Part shown: piece after piece, positions 24,592 through 34,177 of the stretch
Position numbering within the stretch: position 1 is the first letter of the stretch
Layout of the letters: each line of letters opens with the position of its first letter
Assembly (NCBI GenBank): GCA_017451735.1
Contig: JAFTNU010000045.1
Span: forward strand, 1 to 64,000
Source of the DNA: Clostridia bacterium
Lineage (GTDB): Bacteria; Bacillota; Clostridia; Oscillospirales; CAG-272
Length of the DNA stretch: 64,000 bases
Reading direction: 5' to 3'
Notes under the pieces: generated by a model
Seen by the model: the letters and a program-made list of their open reading frames with translations, nothing else
What the model was told of the DNA's origin: nothing
Database searches by the model: none
Made by a program: the position numbers and the translations under genes

Positions 24592-24810
24592 ATGAATCAT
24601 TACCAAAGATTAAAGGATATCCGAGAAGATCGGGATCTGACGCAAAAAGATATCGCAAGCGTGTTGGGTATCCAGCAAACACACTACAGCAAGTATGAGT
24701 TGGGAAAGCAAAAAATGGGCATCGATAAGTATATCATTTTAGCGAAATATTACAACATATCGATCGATTATCTCGCGGGCATCGTTGATACCCCGCGGAA
24801 GCTGAAATAA
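24592..24810 (+). CDS. XRE family HTH transcriptional regulator
   Basis: The 72-residue protein is a bare Cro/CI-type helix-turn-helix: YQRLKDIREDRDLTQKDIAS then VLGIQQTHYSKYELGKQKM as recognition region, and the usual IILAKYYNISIDYLAG end. It has no ligand or protease domain. GGAGGTG precedes the ATG, and a TATAAT box is at 24550-24555 without a good -35. It is divergent from the DUF6809 gene and separated by the two operators, so it probably represses that gene and perhaps itself. Confidence 0.92.
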   Translation: MNHYQRLKDIREDRDLTQKDIASVLGIQQTHYSKYELGKQKMGIDKYIILAKYYNISIDYLAGIVDTPRKLK

Positions 24811-24879
24811 ACAAACACAGTATAAATCCATCCAAACAGAGAAAAAATGACAGTATCACAAAGAGAAAGGCGATTCTGT

Positions 24880-25731
24880 ATGCGTGATTATTTCTGCGGA
24901 TGGTACTTTAAATGTCAATCGGATAAGGAAACACTGGCCATCATTCCCGCCATGCACCGATCCCATTCGACGGCCTCCTGCTCGATCCAGTTCATCACCC
25001 AAAAGGGTGTGCGGAATGTCACACTCCCCTATCGGGATCTGCACAAGCAAAGTCGGGACCTGCACATCGATCTTGGTAAAAATCATTTTGGAAAAGACGG
25101 CATTACACTCTGCCTGCACATGCCCGACGGCGATGCTTGCGGCGCTCTGCGCTTCGGGCCTTGGTGCCCCATCGGATATGACATCATGGGGCCCTTTCGC
25201 TATGTCCCCTTTATGGAATGTCGCCACGATATCCGCAGCATGCTGCACACCGTTAACGGGGATATTTTCATTTGTGGGGAGCATTACCGATTCCGCGATG
25301 CCCTTGGCTATATCGAAGGGGATCGGGGGCATTCCTTCCCCCGCGCATACGCCTGGACCCAATGCTTTTTCAAGGGAGGCTCCCTGATGCTCAGTGTAGC
25401 GGATATTCCTATGGGCGCGTTTCACTTCACGGGCGTGATCGGCGTGATCCGCTTGTTGGAAAAGGAATACCGCCTTGCGACCTATCTGGGCGCAAAGGCG
25501 GTAAAGATCGGGGATGGGGAGATCGTTATCCGACAGGGAGACAGCACCTTTACGGCCCGCCTGATCGAAAAGCACCCCTTGCCGCTCCTGGCCCCCGCTG
25601 GCGGCACCATGTGCCGCACCATTCACGAGAGCGCGGTCTGCCGTGCGGCCTACCGTTTTACGCAAAAGGGCCACACGTTACTCTCTTTTGAAAGCGACAA
25701 GGCATCCTTTGAGTATGAATACGGGTCTTGA
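24880..25731 (+). CDS. Tocopherol cyclase-like family protein
   Basis: The 283-residue protein has the hallmark of the bacterial tocopherol-cyclase-like family (PF14249-type lipocalin-related fold): YIEGDRGHSFPRAYAWTQC (about 143-161), with preceding FGPWCPIGYDIMGPFRYVPF. Bacteria of this kind do not make tocopherol; the homologues are uncharacterised and may bind or modify a lipid or isoprenoid. No signal peptide is visible. GAAAGG ahead of the ATG at 24880 is better than the start at 24847. The minus-strand FAD enzyme gene ends 20 bases beyond its stop, so the two are convergent. Confidence 0.72.
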   Translation: MRDYFCGWYFKCQSDKETLAIIPAMHRSHSTASCSIQFITQKGVRNVTLPYRDLHKQSRDLHIDLGKNHFGKDGITLCLHMPDGDACGALRFGPWCPIGYDIMGPFRYVPFMECRHDIRSMLHTVNGDIFICGEHYRFRDALGYIEGDRGHSFPRAYAWTQCFFKGGSLMLSVADIPMGAFHFTGVIGVIRLLEKEYRLATYLGAKAVKIGDGEIVIRQGDSTFTARLIEKHPLPLLAPAGGTMCRTIHESAVCRAAYRFTQKGHTLLSFESDKASFEYEYGS

Positions 25732-25751
25732 AGCAAACGATTGCGCCCGTG

Positions 25752-27554
25752 TCAGCCCTTCAGCAGATCCGCCGAGAACAGTCGCACCTCTCTCGCCCCG
25801 TTGGTGGCGATCCACTCGACGCAGATCTCCTTTGCCCGCACCGAGAGCGGCACCGTAACAAGACTGCGGAAATTGTCTTGCACCCGTGCGACCTCACGCC
25901 CATCGGCAAACACGGCAAAGGACTTGACAATGGTGCTTGCCACGCGAACCGGCTTGAAATCCTTACCCGTGTGCAGCTTCATGGCAAAGACCCGCATCTT
26001 CTTGTTGTCGGAAATCGACATCCTTTCAAAATCGGGATCCAGCTGCAGGCGCAAAGCGTCGATCTGTTGCGGGGTGTCAAAGGAAAAGCACAAACGGTCC
26101 CCGATTTTTTGGCAAATACCGTTTTCACCCGGTGCGGTACGCGGACGCTCGCAGCCATTGAGCAGTACGGCACGCTCCTGGGCGGAAAGATTCAATGCAG
26201 CGCTTTTTGTCAAATCGGAGGGCTCTCGCTTGAGATGGGGCAAAAATACGCCGTCATCCATCAGCAGCTCCTGCACCTCTCGGAAGTGTTCTCTTGCCGT
26301 CTCCCGCGGGCCGATACCGTAACCGATCGCCACCGCCGCCGCAGTGCCCGCCGCCTGCCCCAAAAGCGCACAGGTGGCCATCACGCGGGTGGATGACAGT
26401 GCGGCGTGGGTCACGCTGATATTGCGCCCCGCAAACATCAGATTCTCCACATTTTTGGAATAAAGGCACCGCAACGGGATGCCGTAAGGCTCCTTGACGG
26501 GAATCATCACCGAGGGGATATTCATCCTCTCGTTTTTTCGCATCCCGTAAGGATTATGATCATCCATGGGCCAGCCGCCGTAGGCGATCTCATCCTCAAA
26601 ATGTCCGCCCGAGATCACATCGGCCTCGGTCATCACATAATCGCCCACATAGCGGCGGGATTCCCGTTTGCCGGGCAGAAATCCGACCCATTCCAGCTCC
26701 CAGTTCTCCATGCCGTGGTCACCGCGGTTCTTGATATGGTCCCACACGCCGTAGATGGCGGCCAGCAGCTCATCACGGAGCCGATCCGCATCGTGGATGC
26801 TGTCCCCTTCTCCGCCCAGCTCCACCCACCAAAGGTTGGCACCGCTGGTGGCGATCTTATGATTTCGCAGCTGAGCATGAACGCTTGCCCCCACATCCCC
26901 CGCAAAGCAGCTGTCATCAGGGTAAACATTGGCAAACCCGGGCGGCGTAAAAGGAACGGGAGCATCGGTCTCTCTGGCGGCCAGAATGATCGACATGCCC
27001 ATGGTGTGGCGATCGGCTGTCTCGGGAGCCAGCGTCTCGCCGTATTCCCCGCGCCCCTCCCGACCGTGGCGGTATTCCGCACCCGTGAGCGGTGCCAGAA
27101 TACTGTCGCCGGAGCAATCCATAAAAAGGGAGGCCTTTACCGTATAGAAGGTATAGGTGGTGGTCTGCCATCCCGTGACCGATAGGATCCGACCATCTTC
27201 GACCTCGGCATCCAGGCAGGAGGTATTCAAAAGCAACGTGATGTTGCGGTTCTCCCGCAGCATATCGTACAGAGTCGCATCAAACAGGGAATGAACCAGG
27301 TTGGGGTTCCCGTGGATATTGCGCTCCTCCAGCTCGGAGATCAGCCCCGTTTCCCGATTGAAGGTGCCCTTGGCTCCCCGAACCCACATGCGGATCTCGG
27401 AGGAGGCATTACCGCCAAGCATGGGGCGATCCTGCATCAGCACCACCTTGGCACCGTGCCTTGCGGCAGACAGGGCGGCAAAGGAGCCCGAAAGCCCTCC
27501 ACCGATGACACACAGGTCGCAGTTTAAGATTTTTTTCATCAGATTATCGTTCAT
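25752..27554 (-). CDS. FAD-dependent oxidoreductase (FAD_oxidored type)
   Basis: The 600-residue protein has an N-terminal dinucleotide-binding fold CVIGGGLSGSFAALSAARHG (about 15-34), then MLGGNASSEIRMWVRGA, typical of PF12831 enzymes in glycan and secondary-metabolite loci. FMDCSGDS, then LMFAGRNISVTHAALSSTRV and ATCALLGQAAGTAAA near 385-410, form the FAD-contacting C-terminal half. The final 130 residues resemble a small beta domain. Members oxidise or dehydrate sugars or related alcohols; the substrate is unknown. GGGAGGAG precedes the ATG. It is divergent from an AraC regulator, which probably controls it. Confidence 0.88.
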   Translation of the reverse strand: MNDNLMKKILNCDLCVIGGGLSGSFAALSAARHGAKVVLMQDRPMLGGNASSEIRMWVRGAKGTFNRETGLISELEERNIHGNPNLVHSLFDATLYDMLRENRNITLLLNTSCLDAEVEDGRILSVTGWQTTTYTFYTVKASLFMDCSGDSILAPLTGAEYRHGREGRGEYGETLAPETADRHTMGMSIILAARETDAPVPFTPPGFANVYPDDSCFAGDVGASVHAQLRNHKIATSGANLWWVELGGEGDSIHDADRLRDELLAAIYGVWDHIKNRGDHGMENWELEWVGFLPGKRESRRYVGDYVMTEADVISGGHFEDEIAYGGWPMDDHNPYGMRKNERMNIPSVMIPVKEPYGIPLRCLYSKNVENLMFAGRNISVTHAALSSTRVMATCALLGQAAGTAAAVAIGYGIGPRETAREHFREVQELLMDDGVFLPHLKREPSDLTKSAALNLSAQERAVLLNGCERPRTAPGENGICQKIGDRLCFSFDTPQQIDALRLQLDPDFERMSISDNKKMRVFAMKLHTGKDFKPVRVASTIVKSFAVFADGREVARVQDNFRSLVTVPLSVRAKEICVEWIATNGAREVRLFSADLLKG

Positions 27555-27568
27555 AGCTCCTCCCGATA

Positions 27569-27668
27569 TAGCCGAGTCTCAATAGGTTCAATCTATTGAG
27601 ACTCGGCTAAAGCATTTCACCTTATTTTATCATCGGAAGTTGACAATCACAATGAAATAAATTATAAT
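27569..27668 (+). promoter_or_regulatory. Intergenic palindrome and AraC promoter
   Basis: A perfect 17-bp inverted repeat, TAGCCGAGTCTCAATAG (27569-27585) / 27593-27609, with a 7-nt loop, lies 15 bases ahead of the FAD enzyme start. A fully consensus promoter TTGACA (27640-27645), 17 bp, TATAAT (27663-27668) drives the AraC gene on the plus strand. The palindrome could be a 5' mRNA hairpin or a regulator site. Confidence 0.7.
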
Positions 27669-27702
27669 AAACCTATAAAAATTTACAGTGCGTGGTGGAA
27701 GC

Positions 27703-28458
27703 ATGGAATTGAATCTGATCTATTATAACTCCGAGCCTTGTAAAAAAGAATTTGAGCTTTCCCGGGGTAAGCGCCCCTGGAATATTCTTCTCATGATCTC
27801 GGCAGGCTCCTTTTCGCTGACCTTCCCCGAACGGGGAGAGACGCATATCATCGAGCCAAATGAGATCGCCTTTATTCCTGCCAATACGGTATTTATCCGT
27901 CGGGTACTGACCCCCATCGATTTTCATCAGTTTGCATTTCAGATTGAGGAGGGGCCCTCCCCCACCCCCGGGAAGCTGGCCATACCCAAGGAGCAGATCG
28001 CCGCCTCGATCAGCAGCATGGATCGTATTGCCCTGCTGTCGGATCATCGGGAGCTGATCCTCCATGAGATCGAGCATCTTCTCATCCAACAGTATCTGTT
28101 CGGTCAGACCGATCCCCTTCACCTTCACGGTGTTGACGAGGATGTGCGCAAGGCCATGCGCTATATGAAGACCCACATGGGTGAAAAAATCGACATGGAT
28201 GCTCTTGCTGCCGATGTCTATCTCAGCCATTCCGGGTTGATCTGGAAATTCCGACGCCAGCTGGGCACCACCCCGTCGCAGTATCTCATTATGCTCCGTC
28301 TGCGTCGGGCCAAGGGGCTTTTGCTGGAGGGAGAGCTGTCCGTTGGCGAGATCGCCCTCCAATGCGGCTATGCCAATGCCTATTATTTTACCAATGCCTT
28401 TCACCGTTATACCGGTATGAGCCCGACGGCGTTCCGCAAGCGGTATCTGGAAAAATAG
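27703..28458 (+). CDS. AraC family transcriptional regulator
   Basis: The 251-residue protein has an N-terminal cupin-like sensor (about 1-130, with SFSLTFPERGETHIIEPNEI) and two C-terminal HTH motifs: MDALAADVYLSHSGLIWKFR and VGEIALQCGYANAYYFTNAF, ending in HRYTGMSPTAFRKRY. The frame opens with a GTG at 27688, but GGTGG ahead of the ATG at 27703 is preferred. It is divergent from the FAD enzyme gene and its consensus promoter suggests steady expression. The ligand is probably the sugar handled by that enzyme. Confidence 0.92.
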   Translation: MELNLIYYNSEPCKKEFELSRGKRPWNILLMISAGSFSLTFPERGETHIIEPNEIAFIPANTVFIRRVLTPIDFHQFAFQIEEGPSPTPGKLAIPKEQIAASISSMDRIALLSDHRELILHEIEHLLIQQYLFGQTDPLHLHGVDEDVRKAMRYMKTHMGEKIDMDALAADVYLSHSGLIWKFRRQLGTTPSQYLIMLRLRRAKGLLLEGELSVGEIALQCGYANAYYFTNAFHRYTGMSPTAFRKRYLEK

Positions 28459-28484
28459 CAAATTGGGATATTGCACAAGCCGAA

Positions 28485-28617
28485 GCCTTCCCCGGTGAGA
28501 GAAGGGGGAGCGCATCAGCGGTGATCCATCCACCTATGGTGGATCAGGTGTTACAAAGATCAAGCAAATGCCTCATCCGCCAGGCTTCGCCTGCCACCTT
28601 CTCCCACAGGAGAAGGC
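28485..28617. repeat. Small intergenic repeat with inverted ends
   Basis: GCCTTCCCCGGTGAGAGAAG at the left and CTTCTCCCACAGGAGAAGGC at the right form imperfect inverted ends. Inside are a perfect GATCCATCCACC/GGTGGATC-type hairpin (28523-28545) and CAGGCTTCGCCTG (28582-28594). It is non-coding, about 133 bp, and has the look of the MITE-like elements scattered in clostridial genomes. It lies between an AraC gene and the 3' end of the GH30 gene. Confidence 0.6.
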
Positions 28618-28676
28618 GTTTTCCACCTCCTGGAAGACGGACAAAAAAGATATTTTTATATATTTGCACTTACACG

Positions 28677-30074
28677 TTATTCGGAACAGTTTTCATCCTT
28701 TTCCTCTTCAAAGACGACTGTACAGAGCGTATAGGGCAGCACTTCAACATAATACCATTCGCCACCCTCAAAAATTTGTACTTGCTGCTTTTCCTTATCG
28801 GAATTTGTCAGGAGATAACAAGTGGTCCCATTCGAATTTTTTATGCAGCTTGCTTCAAGCGGTAAGGGATTATTGCATGGGAAGCTGCTCATACCTACCT
28901 GATTTGGCTCGTGCTCCATTTCCACTTCATACACACCGGCGCCCTTTTGCATAAATCTTGAAATATGCTGAAAGGCTTTATATTGTCCGCTGTAGGAAAG
29001 CTCGTTGCTTACACTGTTTCGCGTCACCAATCCACCACAGAAGAACGGACCAACATTCGGACCTCCATATTCATCCAGCATTAAATTCCAGCCTGTAAAG
29101 GAGCTGTATCCGCAGTTCAGTGCCTTGCATATCATGGTTCCCCATTTGCAACAGTCGGTTGCGTAATGATCATACAAACGAGGACCTCCTTCTGTGAAAT
29201 GTATCGGCAAAGCCGGATATGCTTTCTTCAGAGCACGGGTTCCCTCTATTGCTCCTTTATAGTAGTGGAAAGCAATTCCGTCGCAAGCATCCTGCAGTTC
29301 TCTATGTGCATCTAATGTCCACTTGACACGCTTCCATTGGCTAAAATTGTGATCGAATAGCCAAATTTTTACGTCCAAATTATTTTTCTGCAGCTTTTTT
29401 CGTAATGCGATCACAAATTCCGCTTCAATGTCCGGATGCCATATGCACGCAGGCATACGCCCAGCCTGGTGTGTTCCAGGCTCGTTTTGCGGCGTCAGTG
29501 CCGAAATCTTAATACCGCGTTTTGCATATTCTTTGATAAAACGTACGATATATTCCGCATAACAATCGATAAATTCTCTTCGCATGAATCCGCCGCCTAT
29601 GCTTCCGCCGGTTTTCATCCATGCAGGCGGGCTCCACGGCGACGCATAAAGATAAAGATCGGGATTTATCTTCAAAATTTCCTTGATCATAGGTATGATA
29701 TATTTCTCGTCCTTCTCGATAGAAAAATGCTTTAACTCCGTATCACCGTCCATGTCGTCATAAGAATATATCTCGGCAGAATAGTCGCTTGATCCAATGG
29801 ACAATCTTCCGATGTCAAGCCCCAACCCGTCTTTTCCGTATACACTTTGTAAAAACGATTCTCTTTGCTCTTTGGGCAGTTGCGCCAGGTTATAACAAGA
29901 GCTTCCTGTGATTGCAACGCCAAAGCCTAAAAAATCAGTGGAGATGATTTTGGAGGAGCGCCTTAATGCTTTCACTCCATTAAGGTATTGCGAAACGAAC
30001 ACCGGTCTTTGCAAAAAATCTGCTTGCGGTAAAAAGTCTGTTCCGTTCGTTGTAAAATATTGCGTTACTTTCAT
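28677..30074 (-). CDS. GH30 family glycoside hydrolase
   Basis: The 465-residue retaining hydrolase has a TIM barrel plus a side beta domain. The acid/base is E198 in TPQNEPG and the nucleophile E295 in HFTEGG. The strands GFGVAITGSSCYNL, ASPWSPPAWMKT and ISRFMQKGAGVYEV are diagnostic of GH30 (glucosylceramidase, beta-1,6-glucanase and xylanase group). There is no signal peptide, so it acts on imported oligosaccharide. The exact linkage is not decidable. Base composition is more AT-rich than in neighbours, shared with the divergent AraC gene, suggesting they were acquired together. GAAAGGAG precedes the ATG. Confidence 0.92.
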   Translation of the reverse strand: MKVTQYFTTNGTDFLPQADFLQRPVFVSQYLNGVKALRRSSKIISTDFLGFGVAITGSSCYNLAQLPKEQRESFLQSVYGKDGLGLDIGRLSIGSSDYSAEIYSYDDMDGDTELKHFSIEKDEKYIIPMIKEILKINPDLYLYASPWSPPAWMKTGGSIGGGFMRREFIDCYAEYIVRFIKEYAKRGIKISALTPQNEPGTHQAGRMPACIWHPDIEAEFVIALRKKLQKNNLDVKIWLFDHNFSQWKRVKWTLDAHRELQDACDGIAFHYYKGAIEGTRALKKAYPALPIHFTEGGPRLYDHYATDCCKWGTMICKALNCGYSSFTGWNLMLDEYGGPNVGPFFCGGLVTRNSVSNELSYSGQYKAFQHISRFMQKGAGVYEVEMEHEPNQVGMSSFPCNNPLPLEASCIKNSNGTTCYLLTNSDKEKQQVQIFEGGEWYYVEVLPYTLCTVVFEEEKDENCSE

Positions 30075-30211
30075 TGTTCATTCTCCTTTCTGTTTTCCAA
30101 AACAGTATATATGATTGATATTAAAAATGAAATGATTTTTTATTCGAATGGATGGATTTTTGTCTACAAATATGCTATAATCAGTGTGACAAAAATGAAA
30201 GGAGCAGCAGA

Positions 30212-31024
30212 ATGAAATTGGACATATTGAAAAACACAAATTTTCATTGCAGCTTTTTTGAATGTCACAAACAGGCTTGGACACAAAACAGTGAATGGAT
30301 CGGCTATAAGCATACGCCTCGTCCGACAAACGCATTTGTTATGATACATTCGGATATGAAAATGGAGTTCCGTCTTAAAAGCGGAAAAAGCTTTGTAGCC
30401 CGAAAAGGCGATGTCATATTCATTCCCAAAGATCTTTATTATACGGTTTCCTTTTTTGACACAAGCAACCAATTTGATTCCTACACCGTTAATTTTTTGC
30501 TCAGCGACGAATTATGTAACGAAATCGTTTTCGATGAGGAAATACAAATTTTCAAAAGCGTTTTTGATAAAACTCTGTTATTCGTTGCGGAAGAGCTTTT
30601 TAAGGCTTACCTTTGCCGAGAGAATAATCGAGTAAAAGCCATGGCTCAATTCTATTCGTTTCTTGATGTGGTATTGCTTTTGACGAGTTATGATGCCCGA
30701 TATTATTACCCGATTAAAAAAGGCATTGAACGAATGATCAACGAATGGAATGAGAACAACAAAATAGAATATTACGCTCGGCAATGCGGCGTTGACAAAA
30801 GTTACTTCTATAAGCTGTTTAAGCTGTGGTCAGGTATTTCGCCAAATCAGTACCGTAATACATTACGAATGACCGCGGCAAAGGATCTGCTGATGCATAC
30901 CAACTTATCTGTTTGTGAAATCGCACATAAAATCGGATTTGATGACCCGTATTATTTTAGCCGCCTTTTCAAAAAAGAGATTGGTCTTTCCCCGGTACAT
31001 TACAGAAAGACCAACCCGTTATGA
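30212..31024 (+). CDS. AraC family transcriptional regulator
   Basis: The 270-residue protein has an N-terminal arabinose-binding-like cupin (to about 130; KSFVARKGDVIFIPKDLYYT) and a C-terminal double HTH (YYARQCGVDKSYFYKLF and VCEIAHKIGFDDPYYFSRLF), finishing KKEIGLSPVHYRK. AAAGGAG ahead of the ATG at 30212 fixes the start; the ORF opening at 30152 lacks one. A TATAAT box lies at 30176-30181. It is divergent from GH30 and probably activates it. Confidence 0.92.
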   Translation: MKLDILKNTNFHCSFFECHKQAWTQNSEWIGYKHTPRPTNAFVMIHSDMKMEFRLKSGKSFVARKGDVIFIPKDLYYTVSFFDTSNQFDSYTVNFLLSDELCNEIVFDEEIQIFKSVFDKTLLFVAEELFKAYLCRENNRVKAMAQFYSFLDVVLLLTSYDARYYYPIKKGIERMINEWNENNKIEYYARQCGVDKSYFYKLFKLWSGISPNQYRNTLRMTAAKDLLMHTNLSVCEIAHKIGFDDPYYFSRLFKKEIGLSPVHYRKTNPL

Positions 31025-31054
31025 GCAAACGCCTGCTTTATGATCAGACAAATA

Positions 31055-31150
31055 AACGCACAGAGCTTTTCTTTCTCTGTGCGTTGCTTTTGATTCGGTT
31101 TTGGCGCGGACGGGAGTTCAAGTCTATTCAGTTTCGGAAAATTCCCATTA
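31055..31150. repeat. Terminator hairpin plus dispersed repeat, copy 1
   Basis: AACGCACAGAG (31055-31065) / CTCTGTGCGTT (31075-31085) followed by CTTTT ends the AraC gene. The rest, with GGGAGTTCAAGTCTATTCAG and TTTCGGAAAATTCCCA, matches 41276-41367 in order and spacing. It is a dispersed intergenic repeat directly downstream of both terminators. Confidence 0.7.
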
Positions 31151-34100
31151 TTATAGTTTTAAAAAGTCCAAGCTGAAATCTCCTGCTCCATAAGGTATCA
31201 ACTGGAAGCTGTTGGTATGATTCTCTGCGTCATACTCGGTGCGATCACTATGATCAAAATCTTCATACCACGTTGATCTGCTGCAACCGGAGGGATCATC
31301 ATCTACAAAATGCGAAGGGCCAAACATATTGCGGAAGGTACCGTACAGACAAACCTTGATCTCGTTATCCTGATCGGCAATCAACAGATCCTGACTGAGA
31401 GAAAGCGTGTACGGCTCTCTGTCGATATAACCTGCCTGCTTGCCGTTGAGCAGAATCGTTGACGTACAGCCGTTAAAGCTGCCGATTCTGAAGAGAATAC
31501 GATCCGCCCCGCGCATTTCCTCCGTGATCTTAACGCTGACGGTATATTCGATCATGCCCGGATAGAATGGATATCCGTTTGACGTGACGTCGGAGGTGGG
31601 CGCGACGTTCTCGGGCGGCTTCATAAAGAACCGTTTTCCAAGGCGCACCATTCCCGCGGCGGAAGAATATTCGGGAATCGTTTCTACCAAAAAGTCTCCC
31701 AGCAGGTGGATCCGTTCGAGATCTACGCCTACGGGCGCACGGAACAGCTCAAATAAATGCTTCATATCGTCGGAGGGCTTGAGTGCCACCTGCGGCTTTG
31801 TGTATCTGGTAAGCTCTATGACATTTTCGCCGACCTTAACGACATCGGGAAGAGTGACAACGCAGAACGCCTTAGCATAATAGAATTCTTCCGCATCGGT
31901 ATCTACGTCTATACCGTTGAGCTTGATCTTGCAATCCTTGGCATCCTCCAAAATCAGCTTCAGCCCTTTCGCGCAAAAATCCGAATGGAAGGAAAAGCGT
32001 AGCGTTATATTTCCCTCGTAGCGCTCGCGCTTGAGCTTTTCCACGATACGCTCTATGGCAATTTCCTTTTCCGAAAAATCGTTCATACCGTCGGTCTTAT
32101 AGCGGCAAAGCTCCAACGTCAACACATTCTTTCCGGCAATTTTACAGGTGATATTGCGAAGAGGAAGATGATGAACGTATTCGGAGGGAGCAGCAGTTGC
32201 CGTATTGGACTTGTGATCGGGCGAGGTGAATATCATTGTGGACGCCCCGACGGGATTTGTAAACGGTATGACCGTTTTTCCGTTTTCAAATGTTGTATAT
32301 AGCTCTGTTATCTGCTTGGTCGATGCGTCAAAAGAATATGCTTTGTGACAGCCGGTCAGGAGCAGGCGCCCGGTCTTGGGCTTTCGGCAGTCGCCGTTGT
32401 GAACGAAGAAATAATGACTCTCGCCATCGATACGGTGGTTGATCACGGTTTTCGATGCGTCTGCTTCACAGACGTATTCCCACGTTTTTCGTGCATCGCT
32501 TTTCAGTGCGCGGATCAGTTCTTCGTTACTGCTAAAGCGGCGAATACCCTTCAAAGCGGCGAGTGCTTCCTTTAACTTCGGAGTATATTTTCCGTCAAGA
32601 CGACAAGGAATATCGCCTTTGATATACACGTTTCCGCCACTCTTTGAAAACGTTGAGATCAATTCAAAGGTTTTGGCAGTCAAAACCTCAACATCCGCTA
32701 TAACAAGCGTACCGTATGACATCTTTCCCACGCAAAAACGATTACCGCTGATGGAGCCGAGATCATCAACAGTCGACGGATCGGCAAAATGGAATCCGAT
32801 CTGCGAGCTGTAAAGCTGTGCGACCAAGCGGTAGTAGGCATTGTCGTAATCGTCAACGGTTGCTCTGTTTGAAGCATCGTTCGGGTCGGTCAACCCACGG
32901 AACAAACCGTACGCCGTTTCAAGAGGATGCAGTACGGCGACATCCGTTGCAGAGTTTCCCATACTGATAAAGCTGCTGACCGAGGCAACGTAATCCTTTA
33001 CGTTCCTGAAATTTTCCCAGAACGGCTGATAGACGTTAAAGGATTGGGGATAAAAGCGCTTGCGAAATCCGCGAGGGGAATAGAAAAGCGCGTGCATACA
33101 TTGGTGATTGATTCCGTTTGCCGCGAAAAAGTCAAACATATGCATCATATCCCGAAAGACAAATCCCGGAGACGTAACACCGTACATTTCGCATAGCTTT
33201 AATTCTTTTCCCGTTTGCTCCGCCGCGGACGTACATTGTATGGCGGATACGTGCATGGAACGCTCAACATATCTTCGCTTTTTTTGAAGAATCGGAAGCT
33301 GGGGCTTGTCGTACCAGTCATGGCACGATGCAAGCATATCTACTCCGGGAATGTCAAAATATTTATAAAACGGCATAGATGCCACCGATTGCGAGATCTG
33401 TGTGGCGAGATATTCCTCTCCCATCAAATGCCCCGCAAAGGAAAGACCGTGGGCGTGACACCAATCGCGAACCCTTGAGTAGTAATTTTTTTCCATGGTA
33501 TCGCGAATAAAGGTGAAATAATCGTATCGTACCTTTTTATAATCACCAATATCGTAATAGAGCGCAGGAATTTTCTCCTGTATGCTATATCCGTAACGAG
33601 CTGCAAAATGCTGATCGAAGTCGGGAGTCCACGTGAGATAACGGTTGTCAAAACGGGGTTCATCCAGCCATACCGAAATGACAGTTTTTCCGAATTCGTC
33701 GGCAAACTCCGACCACATCTCCTCGTATGCCGTGCGGATATAATACTCTACTGACGCTTCATCAAGCATATTGACGGTTGCGGCGGCGATCCGGTCGGTA
33801 AAGGCTATCCCATTCACGCGGGACAACACGATATGCTCATCGGTCAGCTCCGCTTCGGGAACGGGAACGATGCGATGAAGCGCAAAATTCTTTGGCAAAG
33901 CGGGATAAGCCGATGGCATGAAGCCTGCCTGCAGGGCAATCTTTAATCCGCATTTCTTTGCCGCTTCAATCGCTACACGTACCTTGTTCTTGAAATTCGG
34001 ACCGGGATAATCCGATATCAAGCCGTTATACGTGCGAAAAATGACCGAATAAAAGCCTTTTTCTCGAAATTCCTTTACCTGTCTTTCTATTTCCTCGTCC

Positions 34101-34177
34101 TCGAGTTGATCGTTTACCATCCAAAGGTCAAGACCTCTGTATCGATCGTCGGGATGTTCAAAGGGATATTGATTCAT
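31151..34177 (-). CDS. Large GH106-like glycoside hydrolase
   Basis: The 1008-residue cytoplasmic protein is a likely glycosidase. Residues 1-400 form a TIM-barrel-like region (LDLWMVNDQLEDEEIERQ, then VISVWLDEPRFDNRYLTWTP near 165-185 with a candidate catalytic Glu). A block around FRDMMHMFDFFAANGINHQC, LFYSPRGFRKRFYPQSF resembles uncharacterised GH106-type (alpha-L-rhamnosidase) proteins. A glutamine-amidotransferase-like middle and a C-terminal galactose-binding-like beta domain with LLNGKQAGYIDREP follow. No signal peptide. It is the last gene of a four-gene operon, overlapping the beta-helix gene by four bases. The substrate is unknown; a rhamnose- or uronate-containing glycan would fit. 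Confidence 0.6.
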   Translation of the reverse strand: MNQYPFEHPDDRYRGLDLWMVNDQLEDEEIERQVKEFREKGFYSVIFRTYNGLISDYPGPNFKNKVRVAIEAAKKCGLKIALQAGFMPSAYPALPKNFALHRIVPVPEAELTDEHIVLSRVNGIAFTDRIAAATVNMLDEASVEYYIRTAYEEMWSEFADEFGKTVISVWLDEPRFDNRYLTWTPDFDQHFAARYGYSIQEKIPALYYDIGDYKKVRYDYFTFIRDTMEKNYYSRVRDWCHAHGLSFAGHLMGEEYLATQISQSVASMPFYKYFDIPGVDMLASCHDWYDKPQLPILQKKRRYVERSMHVSAIQCTSAAEQTGKELKLCEMYGVTSPGFVFRDMMHMFDFFAANGINHQCMHALFYSPRGFRKRFYPQSFNVYQPFWENFRNVKDYVASVSSFISMGNSATDVAVLHPLETAYGLFRGLTDPNDASNRATVDDYDNAYYRLVAQLYSSQIGFHFADPSTVDDLGSISGNRFCVGKMSYGTLVIADVEVLTAKTFELISTFSKSGGNVYIKGDIPCRLDGKYTPKLKEALAALKGIRRFSSNEELIRALKSDARKTWEYVCEADASKTVINHRIDGESHYFFVHNGDCRKPKTGRLLLTGCHKAYSFDASTKQITELYTTFENGKTVIPFTNPVGASTMIFTSPDHKSNTATAAPSEYVHHLPLRNITCKIAGKNVLTLELCRYKTDGMNDFSEKEIAIERIVEKLKRERYEGNITLRFSFHSDFCAKGLKLILEDAKDCKIKLNGIDVDTDAEEFYYAKAFCVVTLPDVVKVGENVIELTRYTKPQVALKPSDDMKHLFELFRAPVGVDLERIHLLGDFLVETIPEYSSAAGMVRLGKRFFMKPPENVAPTSDVTSNGYPFYPGMIEYTVSVKITEEMRGADRILFRIGSFNGCTSTILLNGKQAGYIDREPYTLSLSQDLLIADQDNEIKVCLYGTFRNMFGPSHFVDDDPSGCSRSTWYEDFDHSDRTEYDAENHTNSFQLIPYGAGDFSLDFLKL

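Noticed and set aside
30152..30211. Longer N-terminus of the AraC protein
   Set aside because: The ATG at 30152 lies upstream of the TATAAT box and lacks a ribosome site. AAAGGAG precedes 30212.
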